In this document: positions 25,979 to 35,442 of the stretch, piece after piece
Layout: each line of letters begins with the position of its first letter
Numbering within the stretch: position 1 is the first letter of the stretch
Assembly: GCA_004796375.1 (NCBI GenBank)
Contig: QZLA01000348.1
Span: 35,217-99,216 of the forward strand
Direction of reading: 5' to 3'
DNA length: 64,000 bases
DNA from: Desulfobacteraceae bacterium
GTDB taxonomy: Bacteria; Desulfobacterota; Desulfobacteria; Desulfobacterales; Desulfobacteraceae
The notes under the pieces: model-generated
Seen by the model: only the letters and a program-made list of their open reading frames with translations
The model's database searches: none
Told to the model about the DNA's origin: nothing
Translations under genes and position numbers: made by a program

Positions 25979-28756
25979 ATGACTATTGGAATCGATCTTC
26001 CCGACACCAGGTGGTTCACAGGGTGTAACCCCTTGAATGTAAGACCTATTTTTCTTGCAGCGATGGCCGCCATCCTGCTTTTCCTGACGTGTGAATATGC
26101 AGCTGCAGCGCCTTCGACGCCTGCGGTGATCTCACTTTCAAACACCATTGCCGTTGAGCAGATTGAACCGTTGGGGGCCAATATGAGTACCCTGGCCGGC
26201 GGCACCAACCTGTTGACCAATAATTTGATCTGGGGGAGCGGCATGGAACCGGCCGTTGCCCGCTACCTCATCCGGGTGGAACGCTCCGGCCCGGGCTGGA
26301 TCGAGTGGGACCAGAGTTCCGGCGGTGTTCACATGTGGGACCAGAATGCCACCGGATTCGGTGATGGAGCCAATGTGCGGCTCTACCGGATCGTGGACAG
26401 CAGCGGCCAGGCCCTGTCATACAGCAATGGTACCGACATGAGTGATGCTACCGGCGCTGACCGCGTCATTTTCCTGGGTGAAACCACCGTGCCGGTCGGG
26501 GGGTGGGTGGCCGACGGTTCAAACGGACCGGTCAACCGGGTATCCCTGGCCAATACCGCACTGTTACCTGAGTACGGAGACCATGCCATCATCACGGTGA
26601 CCAAGAACCGCCTGACGTCATCAGAGGTGCACACCCGTCTGCATCAGTGGTTCAACCCGGATGTCAATATCATGAGCGCCTCATCCAGCGGGGTGACCAT
26701 GGACCTGGTGGCCCATCCCGGAATTCTGCCTGCCCAGTTTACAGAGCCCGGGGAAACCTGCCTGAAGGTGGTTGCACCGTCCGGGGGTGGGTGGTGCGGC
26801 CAGTGGCTGTTTCACGGTCATGATCAGGGTGAGGGGCAGTGGTATACCCAACTCGAACCCGGGGCGTTATACCGTGCCGAGGTGTGGCTCCGCCAGGAAA
26901 ATATTCCCAATGGAGAAGTCCGGTTCTATGCGGCAGGGCCTTACAGTTCACTCACACAGCAGGCACCCTGGACCGTGACCGGGCAGTGGCAGCGGTTCAC
27001 CTATGACTTTACCGGCCCGGCATACCCGAATCCGGCATCCTATCACGCAGCACTCGGCATCCAGATGATGGATCAGGGCACGTTGTGGCTCGATAACTTC
27101 ATGGTCTACCGGTATGATGCTGCCCATGATTTTAAGCCGTTCACCCCAAACCGGGTCAGTTTTGACGAAATGATGTCGGTGATGCCGTCCAGGGGCTCCA
27201 AGCCGGCCCTTCGTTTTTACAACACGACCTATGCGGGGCATTCACCCATGAAGCGTCTGCTTTCAAACTATGCCAGCAGCCATATCAATTTTATCTATAA
27301 TGTGGGGGCTGCACACGGCCAGGTGGCCACCATCCCCCATGTCATGAACTGGGCCCTGGCCACGGGCATCTCCCCCTCAAACCGGATTATCCCCTATATC
27401 ACCCTGTCCGAGGAGTATACAGAAGTTGAGTGGCTGCAGTTGGCCGAATACTTAGGCGTTCCCTATGATCCGGCAATAGATACGCCGGCGTCCAAACCAT
27501 GGGCGTATCTGAGGTATCAGCAGCGGGGCCAAGGTACGCCCTGGACCGATGAATTCAGAGAGATCGTGATCGAACTGGGGAATGAAACCTGGCATGCCGG
27601 TGTGTTTGCCGGGTGGCACGGGTTCGGCCGGCCCAATTGGGTCCACCATGGCGGCCGTGAATACGGATTGTTTGCCGACTACTATTTCAACCGGATGGTT
27701 GCGGCACAATCCTGGTGGTCTGAGAACCATCTGGATCAAAAAATCAAATTTGCATTGGGGGCCAATTACGACGGCAGCCCGGATGCATATGGTGAACTGG
27801 CCGCACAGAATGCACCGGATGTCACGTCCTATCTGGGCCATGCCAATTATGTGGGACCCAAATGGGAGACTGGGGAGGTGCCCTTTCAGAGCTTTGATGA
27901 TCACGGCATGCAGGAAACCCTGGTGGGGGCTTACCTGACCATGTTTCCCCTGATCGAAGAGGTGGCAGCCACAAGGGATCAGCTCAAGGCCGGAGGCTTG
28001 GCAGATTACCGGCCCATCGCCTATGAGGGCGGCCCATCCGGGTATTACCTGCCCGGAAACGGTACCCCGGAGCAGGTGGTTATATCCCAGCAGTACGGCA
28101 AGTCATTGGGTATGGCAGTCAGTGCCATGGATGCATGGCTCTACTGCAGTCTCAACGGGTATGCCCACCAGGAGTATTTTGCCTTTGCCTGCGGGGGCAA
28201 CTGGACCTCCCATACCATGCCCCGGGCCGGTGGATTCAGGCCCCACCCGGGCTGGTTGGCCCTGAAAATGCGTAACCTGTATGCACCGGGAACCCGGATG
28301 CTGGAGACTGCTTTTCAAAGCATACCCACCTACACCCGGGAAGGGCAAGAGATTCCCCTGATATCTGCCTATGCCGTCCAGGGAAGCGGCAGTACAGCCC
28401 TGTTTATCCTGTCCAGAAAGGTGGACGGGGTTCATGACGGTGCAGATTTCGGCGACGGAACAACCCCAGTGACGGTCACGCTGCCCTTTACGAAATGCAA
28501 AACCCTGACGCGATATGCCCTGACCGCACCGGACGGGTCTCCGGCCGACCCCCGGGACAATAACATCACCACTCAGACCGTTGCCATCACATCTGTGAAC
28601 CTGGATCCGAATGTGATCCGCCAGGGTGTGCTCAGCATCGACCCGGATACCGGCGGCATCACCGGCGGGATGCCGCCCGGCACCCTATATTTATATGTAT
28701 TTGAATTCAACAGAGGTATCGCCGGGTTCCCGGCCAATCTGCTGCTGCTGGATTGA
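25979..28756 (+). CDS. Secreted clan GH-A-like glycoside hydrolase
   Basis: A 925-residue exported protein. A signal segment at ~24-42 (FLAAMAAILLFLTCEYAAAA) is followed by a beta-rich region. Next comes a carbohydrate-binding-like module (~270-385; GALYRAEVWLRQENIPNGEV and WQRFTYDFTG) and a barrel domain. The barrel has the two hallmarks of clan GH-A retaining enzymes: acid/base candidate Glu536 in IELGNETWHAG and nucleophile candidate Glu683 in IAYEGGPSGYY. This resembles GH39/GH51/GH79-type enzymes, but I cannot give a family or substrate. The protein ends in PANLLLLD, a tail shared in kind with four other exported proteins here. It stands alone, 141 bases after the TrmB gene. Confidence 0.75.
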   Translation: MTIGIDLPDTRWFTGCNPLNVRPIFLAAMAAILLFLTCEYAAAAPSTPAVISLSNTIAVEQIEPLGANMSTLAGGTNLLTNNLIWGSGMEPAVARYLIRVERSGPGWIEWDQSSGGVHMWDQNATGFGDGANVRLYRIVDSSGQALSYSNGTDMSDATGADRVIFLGETTVPVGGWVADGSNGPVNRVSLANTALLPEYGDHAIITVTKNRLTSSEVHTRLHQWFNPDVNIMSASSSGVTMDLVAHPGILPAQFTEPGETCLKVVAPSGGGWCGQWLFHGHDQGEGQWYTQLEPGALYRAEVWLRQENIPNGEVRFYAAGPYSSLTQQAPWTVTGQWQRFTYDFTGPAYPNPASYHAALGIQMMDQGTLWLDNFMVYRYDAAHDFKPFTPNRVSFDEMMSVMPSRGSKPALRFYNTTYAGHSPMKRLLSNYASSHINFIYNVGAAHGQVATIPHVMNWALATGISPSNRIIPYITLSEEYTEVEWLQLAEYLGVPYDPAIDTPASKPWAYLRYQQRGQGTPWTDEFREIVIELGNETWHAGVFAGWHGFGRPNWVHHGGREYGLFADYYFNRMVAAQSWWSENHLDQKIKFALGANYDGSPDAYGELAAQNAPDVTSYLGHANYVGPKWETGEVPFQSFDDHGMQETLVGAYLTMFPLIEEVAATRDQLKAGGLADYRPIAYEGGPSGYYLPGNGTPEQVVISQQYGKSLGMAVSAMDAWLYCSLNGYAHQEYFAFACGGNWTSHTMPRAGGFRPHPGWLALKMRNLYAPGTRMLETAFQSIPTYTREGQEIPLISAYAVQGSGSTALFILSRKVDGVHDGADFGDGTTPVTVTLPFTKCKTLTRYALTAPDGSPADPRDNNITTQTVAITSVNLDPNVIRQGVLSIDPDTGGITGGMPPGTLYLYVFEFNRGIAGFPANLLLLD

Positions 28757-28801
28757 GTCCTCCTAACAGAATCCTATTGAAGCCGGGGTCTTGTACTAAC
28801 A

Positions 28802-28854
28802 TTGTTACGGTATAGTGGATCAAATATAACATTTCCCGAACCTGAACCAGGTTC
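28802..28854 (+). promoter_or_regulatory. Promoter and palindromic operator of the SLOG-like gene
   Basis: TTGTTA (28802-28807), 17-base spacer, TATAAC (28825-28830), then a perfect palindrome GAACCTG-AAC-CAGGTTC (28838-28854) covering the expected transcription start. A protein bound there would block initiation. The half-site GAAC/GTTC recalls some LexA-type sites, but spacing does not fit one I can name with certainty. Confidence 0.6.
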
Positions 28855-28895
28855 AACACGGATGAATCATTGAATGGAGTTAAAACGAAAAACAA

Positions 28896-29450
28896 ATGAC
28901 TAGTCAATCATGCAGGCTTTACAGCGGCGGCCTTAAGGGCACAGAAGCGTTCTTTGGTCAATGTGCCGAAGAATATGGCATCCAGGAAACCAATTTCTCC
29001 TTTGAGGGACACAAATGTGCCCGGAATGAAAATATCACCCTGCTGGATGACCAGGCCTTGAAAAAGGGCAATATCAGTATGGAAATTGTTTCCCAGCGCA
29101 TGGGACGGCGATATGCCCAGGTGGATAAGATCAGAAAGGTGTTTCAACTGATCTTCCACATGGTGAACAAAGGCTACCAGGTGATTGCCGTCGGGTGGAT
29201 CCAGGCGGACAAGACGGTGAAGGGCGGCACCGGCTGGGGGGTTGAACTGGCGAAATTCTTCAACCGTCCCATCCATGTGTTTGACCAGGAAAGCAACACC
29301 TGGTATGGATGGATCAACAACGACTGGGTGGCGGATACACCGGTCATCTCCCATGACACCTTCTGTGGTACCGGTACCCGGAACCTGTCTCAGAGTGGTG
29401 AGGCAGCCATTAAAGAACTTTTTGAGCGGTCCTTCGGTTCACCCGCATAA
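28896..29450 (+). CDS. Putative Rossmannoid (SLOG-like) nucleotide-binding protein
   Basis: A 184-residue soluble protein with glycine-rich patterns typical of nucleotide or nucleoside binding. YSGGLKGTEAFFG is at 9-21 and FSFEGH at 34-39. A TVKGGTGWGVELAKFFNRPIHVFD stretch (107-130) alternates beta and alpha elements, and FCGTGTRN is at 156-163. This resembles SMF/DprA-LOG (SLOG) superfamily members, whose roles include nucleotide sensing, nucleotide cleavage and DNA uptake. Exact family not certain. Ribosome-binding site is weak (GGAG 16 bases before the ATG). It is a single-gene unit with its own promoter, operator and a strong terminator. Confidence 0.75.
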   Translation: MTSQSCRLYSGGLKGTEAFFGQCAEEYGIQETNFSFEGHKCARNENITLLDDQALKKGNISMEIVSQRMGRRYAQVDKIRKVFQLIFHMVNKGYQVIAVGWIQADKTVKGGTGWGVELAKFFNRPIHVFDQESNTWYGWINNDWVADTPVISHDTFCGTGTRNLSQSGEAAIKELFERSFGSPA

Positions 29451-29469
29451 AGCCGGTTAAACCAATCCT

Positions 29470-29506
29470 GACACCGCCCTGCGCTTGCGGGGCGGTGTCT
29501 TTTTTC
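29470..29506 (+). terminator. Rho-independent terminator after the SLOG-like gene
   Basis: Stem GACACCGCCC/GGGCGGTGTC (10 bp) around TGCGCTTGCG, followed by T6. A textbook terminator placed 20 bases after the stop codon; it also separates this gene from the convergent FG-GAP gene. Confidence 0.92.
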
Positions 29507-29577
29507 TAAGTCATATCAGGTTCAAAATCCCATCGATGTTTTTCGAGTCGGGCGGCACATATAGTTCCAATGGCGAA

Positions 29578-31260
29578 TTACTCCAGCAGAATCGGATAGA
29601 CAGGTCCAAGGCTCCGTCTCCAAAGCGGCTTGGGTGGATATCCTGCAAGGGCGCGACCAAATTCATCACCGGCCTCAGCCATTCCGGCCATATCTGTTAT
29701 ATCCTGGTGCCAGATTTCGGCCATGGCTGCTGGAGCTGACGAAAGAGGGCTGAATACACCGCCGTAGATCACACTGACTGAACCAGCAGTAATCTCTCCA
29801 CTCACAGTATGTCCCGGGGCGCCCACAGCCAAGTCGTCATGGCCGTTTCCGTCAAAGTCACCGGTGGCAAGAGCGAACCCGAATTTGCAGTAATGACGCT
29901 GGATGGTGCCGGTGCCGAACAGCTCATTCATATCCAGAAAACTGTCCCCGGCCGCGGTAAGTCCCGCCGTTGTCCCGTAGATCAGGTGTACTCCGCCTGC
30001 ATGGGTGTATCCGTCCACCATCTTGCGGACCACACCGATTGCCAGGTCATCACACCCGTTTGTGTCAAAATCCCCGGAAGCCAGTGAATAGCCGAACTGA
30101 TCCCCGGAAACAGCGATACCGTCCGTCCCGATGATATCCTGGTGCCATATCTGGGCGCCGGAAGCGGTCAGTCCACTGCGCGAACCGTGAATGATGAACA
30201 CGGCACCGGTGCTGGTTTTTCCGGGAGTGCAGTCTTTGTTCATCGCACCGACTGCCAGGTCTTCCCAGTGATCTCCGTTAAAATTTCCCGATGCAAGACT
30301 CCATCCGAAAAAGTCACCATCTGCCGCCGGCTGGCCAACCATGAGGTCTCCCTGGTGGAAGTGTGCGGCCCGGGTGTTATCGAGCCCGCCTTTTGAGCCG
30401 TAGATGATATCGATGGCACCGGCCATACTCACACCGCCGGCATCTCCGGTTTCCCTTGGTGTGCCCACGGCCAGGTCAGCATATCCGTCCCGGTTGAAAT
30501 CACCTGTAGCCAAAGATTCTCCGAAAAGCTGCGACGCGTCAGAAGTCAGTGGCAAAGACAGGTCCTCCTGGTGCCAGCTCACACAACTTGTGCTGGACAA
30601 GCCCTCTTTCGACCCATAAAGAATGTGGATGGTGCCTACCCCGTCGACGTGGAGCGAGCCGGTTTTTAAACTGGTACCGGGAGCGCTGATGGCCAGGTCA
30701 TGGCATCCGTCCCCGTTGAAATCCCCGGCAGCCAGGTCATACCCGAAATGGGTACCCCATTTCCAAGGTTTCTCAAAGTCGCGCTGGGGAAAATCCAGCC
30801 GGGTCCAGACCTGATTGCCTTCGGATATCAATCCGCCAATTACAGAAGAATAGATGACGTGTACCACCCCGGCCTGGAACTCCCCCTGACTCTCCAGGGT
30901 TTCATATGGGACACCCACGGCCAGGTCGGCCATGCCATCGCCATTGAAATCCCCGACACAAAGAGCATAACCGAACATGTCATCATCCTGGGAGATGCCA
31001 TAGAGCCCACTGTCCTGATACCAGATCTGGTTGCCCGCTGCTGTCAGTCCGGTGGCGGACCCGTGTATCACGTTCACAGCTCCGGCACTATCAACCGTCC
31101 CTATATCCTCATAGGGCACACCGATAACCAGATCGGTGATGTTGTCATCATTGAGGCTGATGCGCGGCGGGGCAGAAAGGCAGACCTGGGGCATCAGGCA
31201 GGATACCCACATGCAGGCCGTAAGGAAATACATGACTTTGCCAAACCATTCGTTGATCAT
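29578..31260 (-). CDS. Secreted FG-GAP-repeat beta-propeller protein
   Basis: A 560-residue exported protein with signal peptide (residues ~10-30, ending LSA). It has about seven FG-GAP/integrin-alpha-type repeats of ~65-75 residues, each with a calcium-type loop and strand such as GDFNGDGMADLAVGVP, GDFNGDGCHDLAISAP or GDFDGNGHDDLAVGAP. The first partial repeat (NDDNITDLVIGVP) can close the propeller with the last (DEFGRALAG). After the propeller a short Pro/Arg segment leads to the terminal PVYPILLE. GGAGG precedes the ATG. It lies 21 bases after the beta-helix gene, so both are one operon. Likely extracellular adhesion or matrix protein. Confidence 0.88.
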   Translation of the reverse strand: MINEWFGKVMYFLTACMWVSCLMPQVCLSAPPRISLNDDNITDLVIGVPYEDIGTVDSAGAVNVIHGSATGLTAAGNQIWYQDSGLYGISQDDDMFGYALCVGDFNGDGMADLAVGVPYETLESQGEFQAGVVHVIYSSVIGGLISEGNQVWTRLDFPQRDFEKPWKWGTHFGYDLAAGDFNGDGCHDLAISAPGTSLKTGSLHVDGVGTIHILYGSKEGLSSTSCVSWHQEDLSLPLTSDASQLFGESLATGDFNRDGYADLAVGTPRETGDAGGVSMAGAIDIIYGSKGGLDNTRAAHFHQGDLMVGQPAADGDFFGWSLASGNFNGDHWEDLAVGAMNKDCTPGKTSTGAVFIIHGSRSGLTASGAQIWHQDIIGTDGIAVSGDQFGYSLASGDFDTNGCDDLAIGVVRKMVDGYTHAGGVHLIYGTTAGLTAAGDSFLDMNELFGTGTIQRHYCKFGFALATGDFDGNGHDDLAVGAPGHTVSGEITAGSVSVIYGGVFSPLSSAPAAMAEIWHQDITDMAGMAEAGDEFGRALAGYPPKPLWRRSLGPVYPILLE

Positions 31261-31281
31261 ATTGTGTCCTCCATCGGCTTT

Positions 31282-33648
31282 TTAATTACCAAGCAACAGC
31301 AGTGCCTCAATGGCCACAGGCGCCATGAGGCGGTCAATCACATTGGGATCGGTTTCGCCCGGGTCCACTCTCCCATTCTTATTCCGGTCCTCTTCGCCGT
31401 CGTTGCGACCGTCCCCGTCGGTGTCTGCAGCAAGGGGATCCGTGTTGGTGGTGTTGTCCTGGTCCGGCAGGAAGCCTTCCCCGGTATCGGCATGGGGGGT
31501 AGTGACACCCCGTTCCGTGCCGTCCTGGATGCCATCCCCGTCGGTGTCCCGTTTCAGGGGATCGGTTTCATAGGGCCCGACCACCATGTTGTGATCATAA
31601 TCCTCGGTTCCGTCCAGGAGCCCGTCGTCGTCTGAATCCGCGTCGCAAGGCGAGGTTTCACCGGGATCGATCTCCCCGTCCCTGTCCTTGTCCTCTTCGC
31701 CGTCGAGCAGGCCGTCCCCGTCAGTATCTGCCTCGTATGCCGAGGTGCAGCTGACTGTCAATTCAAGAACGTCATTGAGGCCGTCGCTGTCCGAGTCGGC
31801 CACATATTCGTCCGCTCCCATGTCACAAGGGTTTGCCGTGGCCAGGGAGGAGTAGCAGCGGCAGTCGTTTTCCGCATCACGAACCGTGGCAAAGGCCAGG
31901 GTGTCTGCCACGGGGCTTGTGATGGCCAGGCGGTAATCGTGGTTTGGGACATCCATGAAATTCGGGTCGATATCAATGTTCCCGGTCCCGGGATACCCGC
32001 CCTGGATATCGGAATCGGTCACGGTATGACCGAATTCGTTCAGAAAATAGGCATGCCCCCAGGCAATGGAACCCGTGAGAATGACATCGGAGTTGCTCAC
32101 ATGGATGGCACTGCCGGTGGCGGCCCCACCTGTATCGTTATAGGCCAGGGTGATGTTCCACCCGAACATGTGGGTCTGGTTGAACAGGCGGATGGCATCG
32201 GCCCCGCCGCCGCTGTTCCTTGCCATGATCACATTGGAGAGAACGACCCGCTGCTGATCACCACCGTTCCTGGCGTATATTCCACCGCCGATTGCGGCTG
32301 AATTTTCCTCTATCCAGGTCTGCTCAAGATCGATGTCAGAGTCATCGGCAAAGATCCCGCCGCCATAGTAGTTGGTGCATGAGTTGTTTGAAAGTTGGCT
32401 GCATCTTTGCTCCACACAGGCAAACGGGCCAAGTCCCATGTCAACCGTGGAACCGTTTTCAGCATAAATTCCGCCGCCATAATCATCGGCCTGGTTGCCC
32501 GTGATGACACCGCGGTCGCTGTCCAGGCTGCTGTCGTTGAGATAGATGCCGCCGCCGTCCTCCAGGGCATCATTGTACCGGACCCTGGACCGATTATGCA
32601 GGTTGATGGTGGATGCGGACATGGCATAAATGCCGCCGCCGCTTTCGGAAACAGTATTGTCGTTGATGCCTGAGAAGCGACCTTCCATGGTCAGGGTGCT
32701 GCCATACAGGTATGCACCGCCGCCGTATACGGCCTCGTTATTGAAAAGTGTGGACTCAAGATGGATATCTGCCTGGCTGTTAACCAGGGCCAGGCCGCCG
32801 CCCAATCCCGGGGTGCCCGTGGCCTGGTTGTCGTGCACCCAGGTCTGATAGGCAAGCCTTACCGTTGAATTCAGGGCATTGATCCCGCCGCCCTGCCGGG
32901 CGGTGTTGGTGTGGATTTCCGTGTGATGGAAAACTCCTGTGGCACTGTCTTCCATTGCAATCCCCCCGCCGGCATCAGCCGCCGTGTTGCCATGGATGGA
33001 GACGTTGACGGCTTCCAAACTGGTGTTGCTGCCCAGAAATATCCCTCCGCCGGATGCCTGGCTGTGATTGTCCCGGATCTCCACAAGGGTCAGGGTTACC
33101 CGGCCTGTTGGGGTGTCGGTCTCAACGATATGGATCCCACCGCCGCCGCCCGATGCCAACCCATTGGTGATGACAAGCTTTTCAAGGTTGACAACGGCGT
33201 CTCCGTCAATGGTGATAACCGAACCGCTGCCATCCCCATCTACGGTGGTTGAACTGGATGAACCACTGGTGCATCCATCGTATTTTCCCCGGATCAATAC
33301 ATTTTTGTCGATCACCAGGTTTTCCGTGAAGGTGGCGCCCCCGGCCAGGAGAATGGTATCTCCGTCACGTGCAGCAGTCATGGCCTCGGTGATGGTGGCA
33401 TACCTGCATCCGGCCCCCACGGTCAGTGTCCTGCGTGAGCTGCCGGGCAGGGTAACTGATCCGGGCGGATCCGGCAAGCCGTTTTGGGCACCAGGTATTA
33501 TAGGCGACCGTTCCGTGTGATGCGCCGGTGTATCTTTGGCGGATGAGGGCAACGGGTTCAGGAAGAGGATCAGGGTCATCGACCAGATGAACGACAAGAA
33601 GGTGAATAACGCCAGGTATGTGCCCGGAAAAGGGTCATATTTTTTCAT
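31282..33648 (-). CDS. Secreted parallel beta-helix protein with thrombospondin type-3 repeats
   Basis: A 788-residue exported protein. Signal segment at ~10-37, then a right-handed parallel beta-helix of the CSLREA/pectate-lyase-like kind. The helix carries many GGGI[YFH]-type turns (e.g. SGGGIFLGSNTSLEAVNVSI, YGGGIYAENGSTVDMG) at 20-30 residue spacing over ~100-600. Residues ~640-770 form thrombospondin type-3 calcium repeats (DTDGDGLLDGEEDKDRDG, DADSDDDGLLDGTED). The C terminus is APVAIEALLLLGN. AAGGAG precedes the ATG. First gene of a two-gene operon with the FG-GAP protein. Probably a surface or extracellular structural or carbohydrate-binding protein; no catalytic residues can be named. 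Confidence 0.87.
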   Translation of the reverse strand: MKKYDPFPGTYLALFTFLSFIWSMTLILFLNPLPSSAKDTPAHHTERSPIIPGAQNGLPDPPGSVTLPGSSRRTLTVGAGCRYATITEAMTAARDGDTILLAGGATFTENLVIDKNVLIRGKYDGCTSGSSSSTTVDGDGSGSVITIDGDAVVNLEKLVITNGLASGGGGGIHIVETDTPTGRVTLTLVEIRDNHSQASGGGIFLGSNTSLEAVNVSIHGNTAADAGGGIAMEDSATGVFHHTEIHTNTARQGGGINALNSTVRLAYQTWVHDNQATGTPGLGGGLALVNSQADIHLESTLFNNEAVYGGGAYLYGSTLTMEGRFSGINDNTVSESGGGIYAMSASTINLHNRSRVRYNDALEDGGGIYLNDSSLDSDRGVITGNQADDYGGGIYAENGSTVDMGLGPFACVEQRCSQLSNNSCTNYYGGGIFADDSDIDLEQTWIEENSAAIGGGIYARNGGDQQRVVLSNVIMARNSGGGADAIRLFNQTHMFGWNITLAYNDTGGAATGSAIHVSNSDVILTGSIAWGHAYFLNEFGHTVTDSDIQGGYPGTGNIDIDPNFMDVPNHDYRLAITSPVADTLAFATVRDAENDCRCYSSLATANPCDMGADEYVADSDSDGLNDVLELTVSCTSAYEADTDGDGLLDGEEDKDRDGEIDPGETSPCDADSDDDGLLDGTEDYDHNMVVGPYETDPLKRDTDGDGIQDGTERGVTTPHADTGEGFLPDQDNTTNTDPLAADTDGDGRNDGEEDRNKNGRVDPGETDPNVIDRLMAPVAIEALLLLGN

Positions 33649-33860
33649 GATCTTCTCCTTGGTTTTTAATTACCTGCGATGGTTAAATTCACGGAAAACA
33701 CTATCAGTAAAAATGAAAGAGAGTCAAGAAAAACCCCAAGGGAAATAATTTTAATCCTTTTTGTAAACGAAATTTCAGGGTCAGCCGTCTTAGCATATAA
33801 ACGGGCACCAAATCGGCCTGAACAAAGTGAATAAAAAAACATAATCAAGGAGAATTTGCG

Positions 33861-34175
33861 ATGAAGAAAACAATTACATTGACAGCGGTTTTAGTGGTAC
33901 TGGGATTACTGGCAGCAGACAGCGTTTTGGCGGGAAGAATCTGGAACCGGCACGTTTCCCAGGGTGCACGGATCGCCCAGGGAGTTGATACGGGAGAACT
34001 GACCGCTGCCGAGACCGCACGGCTCATCGCCACCCAGCGGGACATCATGAGGACCCGCAACCGGGCACTGGCTGACGGGGTGATCACCCGAAGAGAGAGA
34101 CATGTGATCGAACATAAACAGGATGCGGCAAGCCGGCAGATCGCCAGGCTAAAGCACAACAGCCGGGGAAGATAA
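33861..34175 (+). CDS. Small exported basic protein
   Basis: A 104-residue protein with signal peptide (ITLTAVLVVLGLLAADSVLA). The basic, helical mature part has the pattern RIAQGVDTGELTAAETARL, Q..I..RN.ALADGVITRRER, IEHKQDAASRQIARLKHN. The GELT...E and DGVITRRE segments resemble degenerate EF-hand-like helices seen in small secreted proteins of Proteobacteria. AAGGAG precedes the ATG. It is 74 bases upstream of the ECF sigma gene and may be part of, or a target of, that stress module. Function unknown. Confidence 0.78.
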   Translation: MKKTITLTAVLVVLGLLAADSVLAGRIWNRHVSQGARIAQGVDTGELTAAETARLIATQRDIMRTRNRALADGVITRRERHVIEHKQDAASRQIARLKHNSRGR

Positions 34176-34249
34176 CCTGTTTCAATGGGATGAAGTATGG
34201 TATGACAACAAGGGTAAACCGGCAAGGATACAAGTAAAGGAAGCCAACG

Positions 34250-34894
34250 GTGCCAAACGGGCAGCTGTCAGCGTACGATCCACTCGTCATCCGCGCGTTG
34301 GAAGGAGACCGACATGCATTTCAATCCCTGGTTGATCAATATCAGGATGGTGTTTTCAGACTGGTTTTTTCCAGGATCCAATCCAGAATGGATGCCCAGG
34401 ATTTGTCACAGGAGATCTTTTTAACCGCCATGAAAAAAATGGGTACACTTAAATCACCTGACAAATTTAAAAGCTGGTTGTACCGGATCGCAGTGAACAA
34501 GGTCAGGGATCACCTGCGCAAAAAGAAGTTTATGGCGTTGTTTACGCCGTTCATTTCAGATGATAACAAAGAAAGGCAGCCGGGTAACCAACCATCGGGA
34601 TATTCGTATACACAAGAAGAGATGACCGGGCCGCATCGCAAAGAAACTGCCCAGCAGGAGGACCGGCTTCACCAAAAAGAGTTCTGGGAACATGTAAAAC
34701 AGATGACCCTTGAACTCTCGGCCATGGAAAGCGAGGTGTTCATGCTCAGGTTTTTTGACCAGCAGGAACTGGCTGACATTGCCGCCATTCTGAACAAAGG
34801 GGAAAGCACGGTAAAAACCCATCTTTACCGTGCCCTGAAGAAAATTCGAAATCACCCTGGAAAAGGGGTGTTGCTTGAAGGACGCCACCCATGA
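34250..34894 (+). CDS. ECF-type RNA polymerase sigma factor
   Basis: A 214-residue sigma-70 family factor of the extracytoplasmic function group. Region 2 (~20-90): FQSLVDQYQDGVFRLVFSRI, DAQDLSQEIFLTAMKKM and FKSWLYRIAVNKVRDHLR. A longer-than-usual polar linker (~100-150) precedes region 4 (~150-205; LSAMESEVFMLRFFDQQELA, GESTVKTHLYRALKKIR). Starts with GTG, supported by AAAGGA eight bases upstream. Overlaps the anti-sigma gene by four bases, the usual arrangement for co-regulated sigma/anti-sigma pairs. Confidence 0.92.
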   Translation: MPNGQLSAYDPLVIRALEGDRHAFQSLVDQYQDGVFRLVFSRIQSRMDAQDLSQEIFLTAMKKMGTLKSPDKFKSWLYRIAVNKVRDHLRKKKFMALFTPFISDDNKERQPGNQPSGYSYTQEEMTGPHRKETAQQEDRLHQKEFWEHVKQMTLELSAMESEVFMLRFFDQQELADIAAILNKGESTVKTHLYRALKKIRNHPGKGVLLEGRHP

Positions 34895-35442
34895 ATACAG
34901 AACGGTTACAGCACCTGACCGAAGATGAGATCCTTTCAGCCCTGGTGGATGAAAGGGATCTGGACAGTGAGCTGAAAGATCATTTGGCTTCGTGCTCCTT
35001 GTGCCGGGAAGCGCTTGCAACCCAGAGGCAATCGTTCTCGGCTCTGGGAACAAGGGCCAGGAAGTACACGCCTGAGATGGTGCGACCCATAAGGATACCG
35101 CAAGAACCGGTTCCACGCAGGTTACATTTTGGGGATCTTAAACCGGTCCTGGGTACTGCCGTTGCAGCCTGCCTTCTGGTTGCCGTGCTCTATGGCGGGT
35201 GGATGAGGTTTGCTCCGGACCGTTCCGGACTGCTGATCGAGGATGTAGACCGCCTGGTGGAAAATGCAATGCCGGTGGAGTTTCAGAATCTTCTTGGGGA
35301 AGAGCTGTTCAGAGCTGAGGAGGATTTTATGGAATTTATTATTCCGCCCCTTGAAAATGGGGACGACACCATGGGCGGTCCGGAAAATTTAAAGAAAAAG
35401 GATGGAATCCATGCAAAACATATGGCAACGATCACGGCTTAA
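34891..35442 (+). CDS. Membrane anti-sigma factor with zinc-binding motif
   Basis: A 183-residue single-pass protein that should hold the ECF sigma factor inactive at the membrane. The N-terminal cytoplasmic domain has the ZAS-type zinc motif in LKDHLASCSLCREAL (His-x3-Cys-x2-Cys). A membrane helix lies at ~85-105 (VLGTAVAACLLVAVLYGGW) and a periplasmic domain rich in acidic residues follows. ATG overlaps the sigma stop codon. It overlaps the next gene by ~30-40 bases, so all three are translated together. Confidence 0.88.
   Translation: MNTERLQHLTEDEILSALVDERDLDSELKDHLASCSLCREALATQRQSFSALGTRARKYTPEMVRPIRIPQEPVPRRLHFGDLKPVLGTAVAACLLVAVLYGGWMRFAPDRSGLLIEDVDRLVENAMPVEFQNLLGEELFRAEEDFMEFIIPPLENGDDTMGGPENLKKKDGIHAKHMATITA

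Noticed and set aside
31282..33648. Repetitive pattern that might be read as a DNA repeat array
   Set aside because: The periodicity comes from protein-level GGGI[YFH] and Asp-loop repeats in a beta-helix/TSP3 gene; spacing is irregular and there are no CRISPR-like spacers or cas genes.
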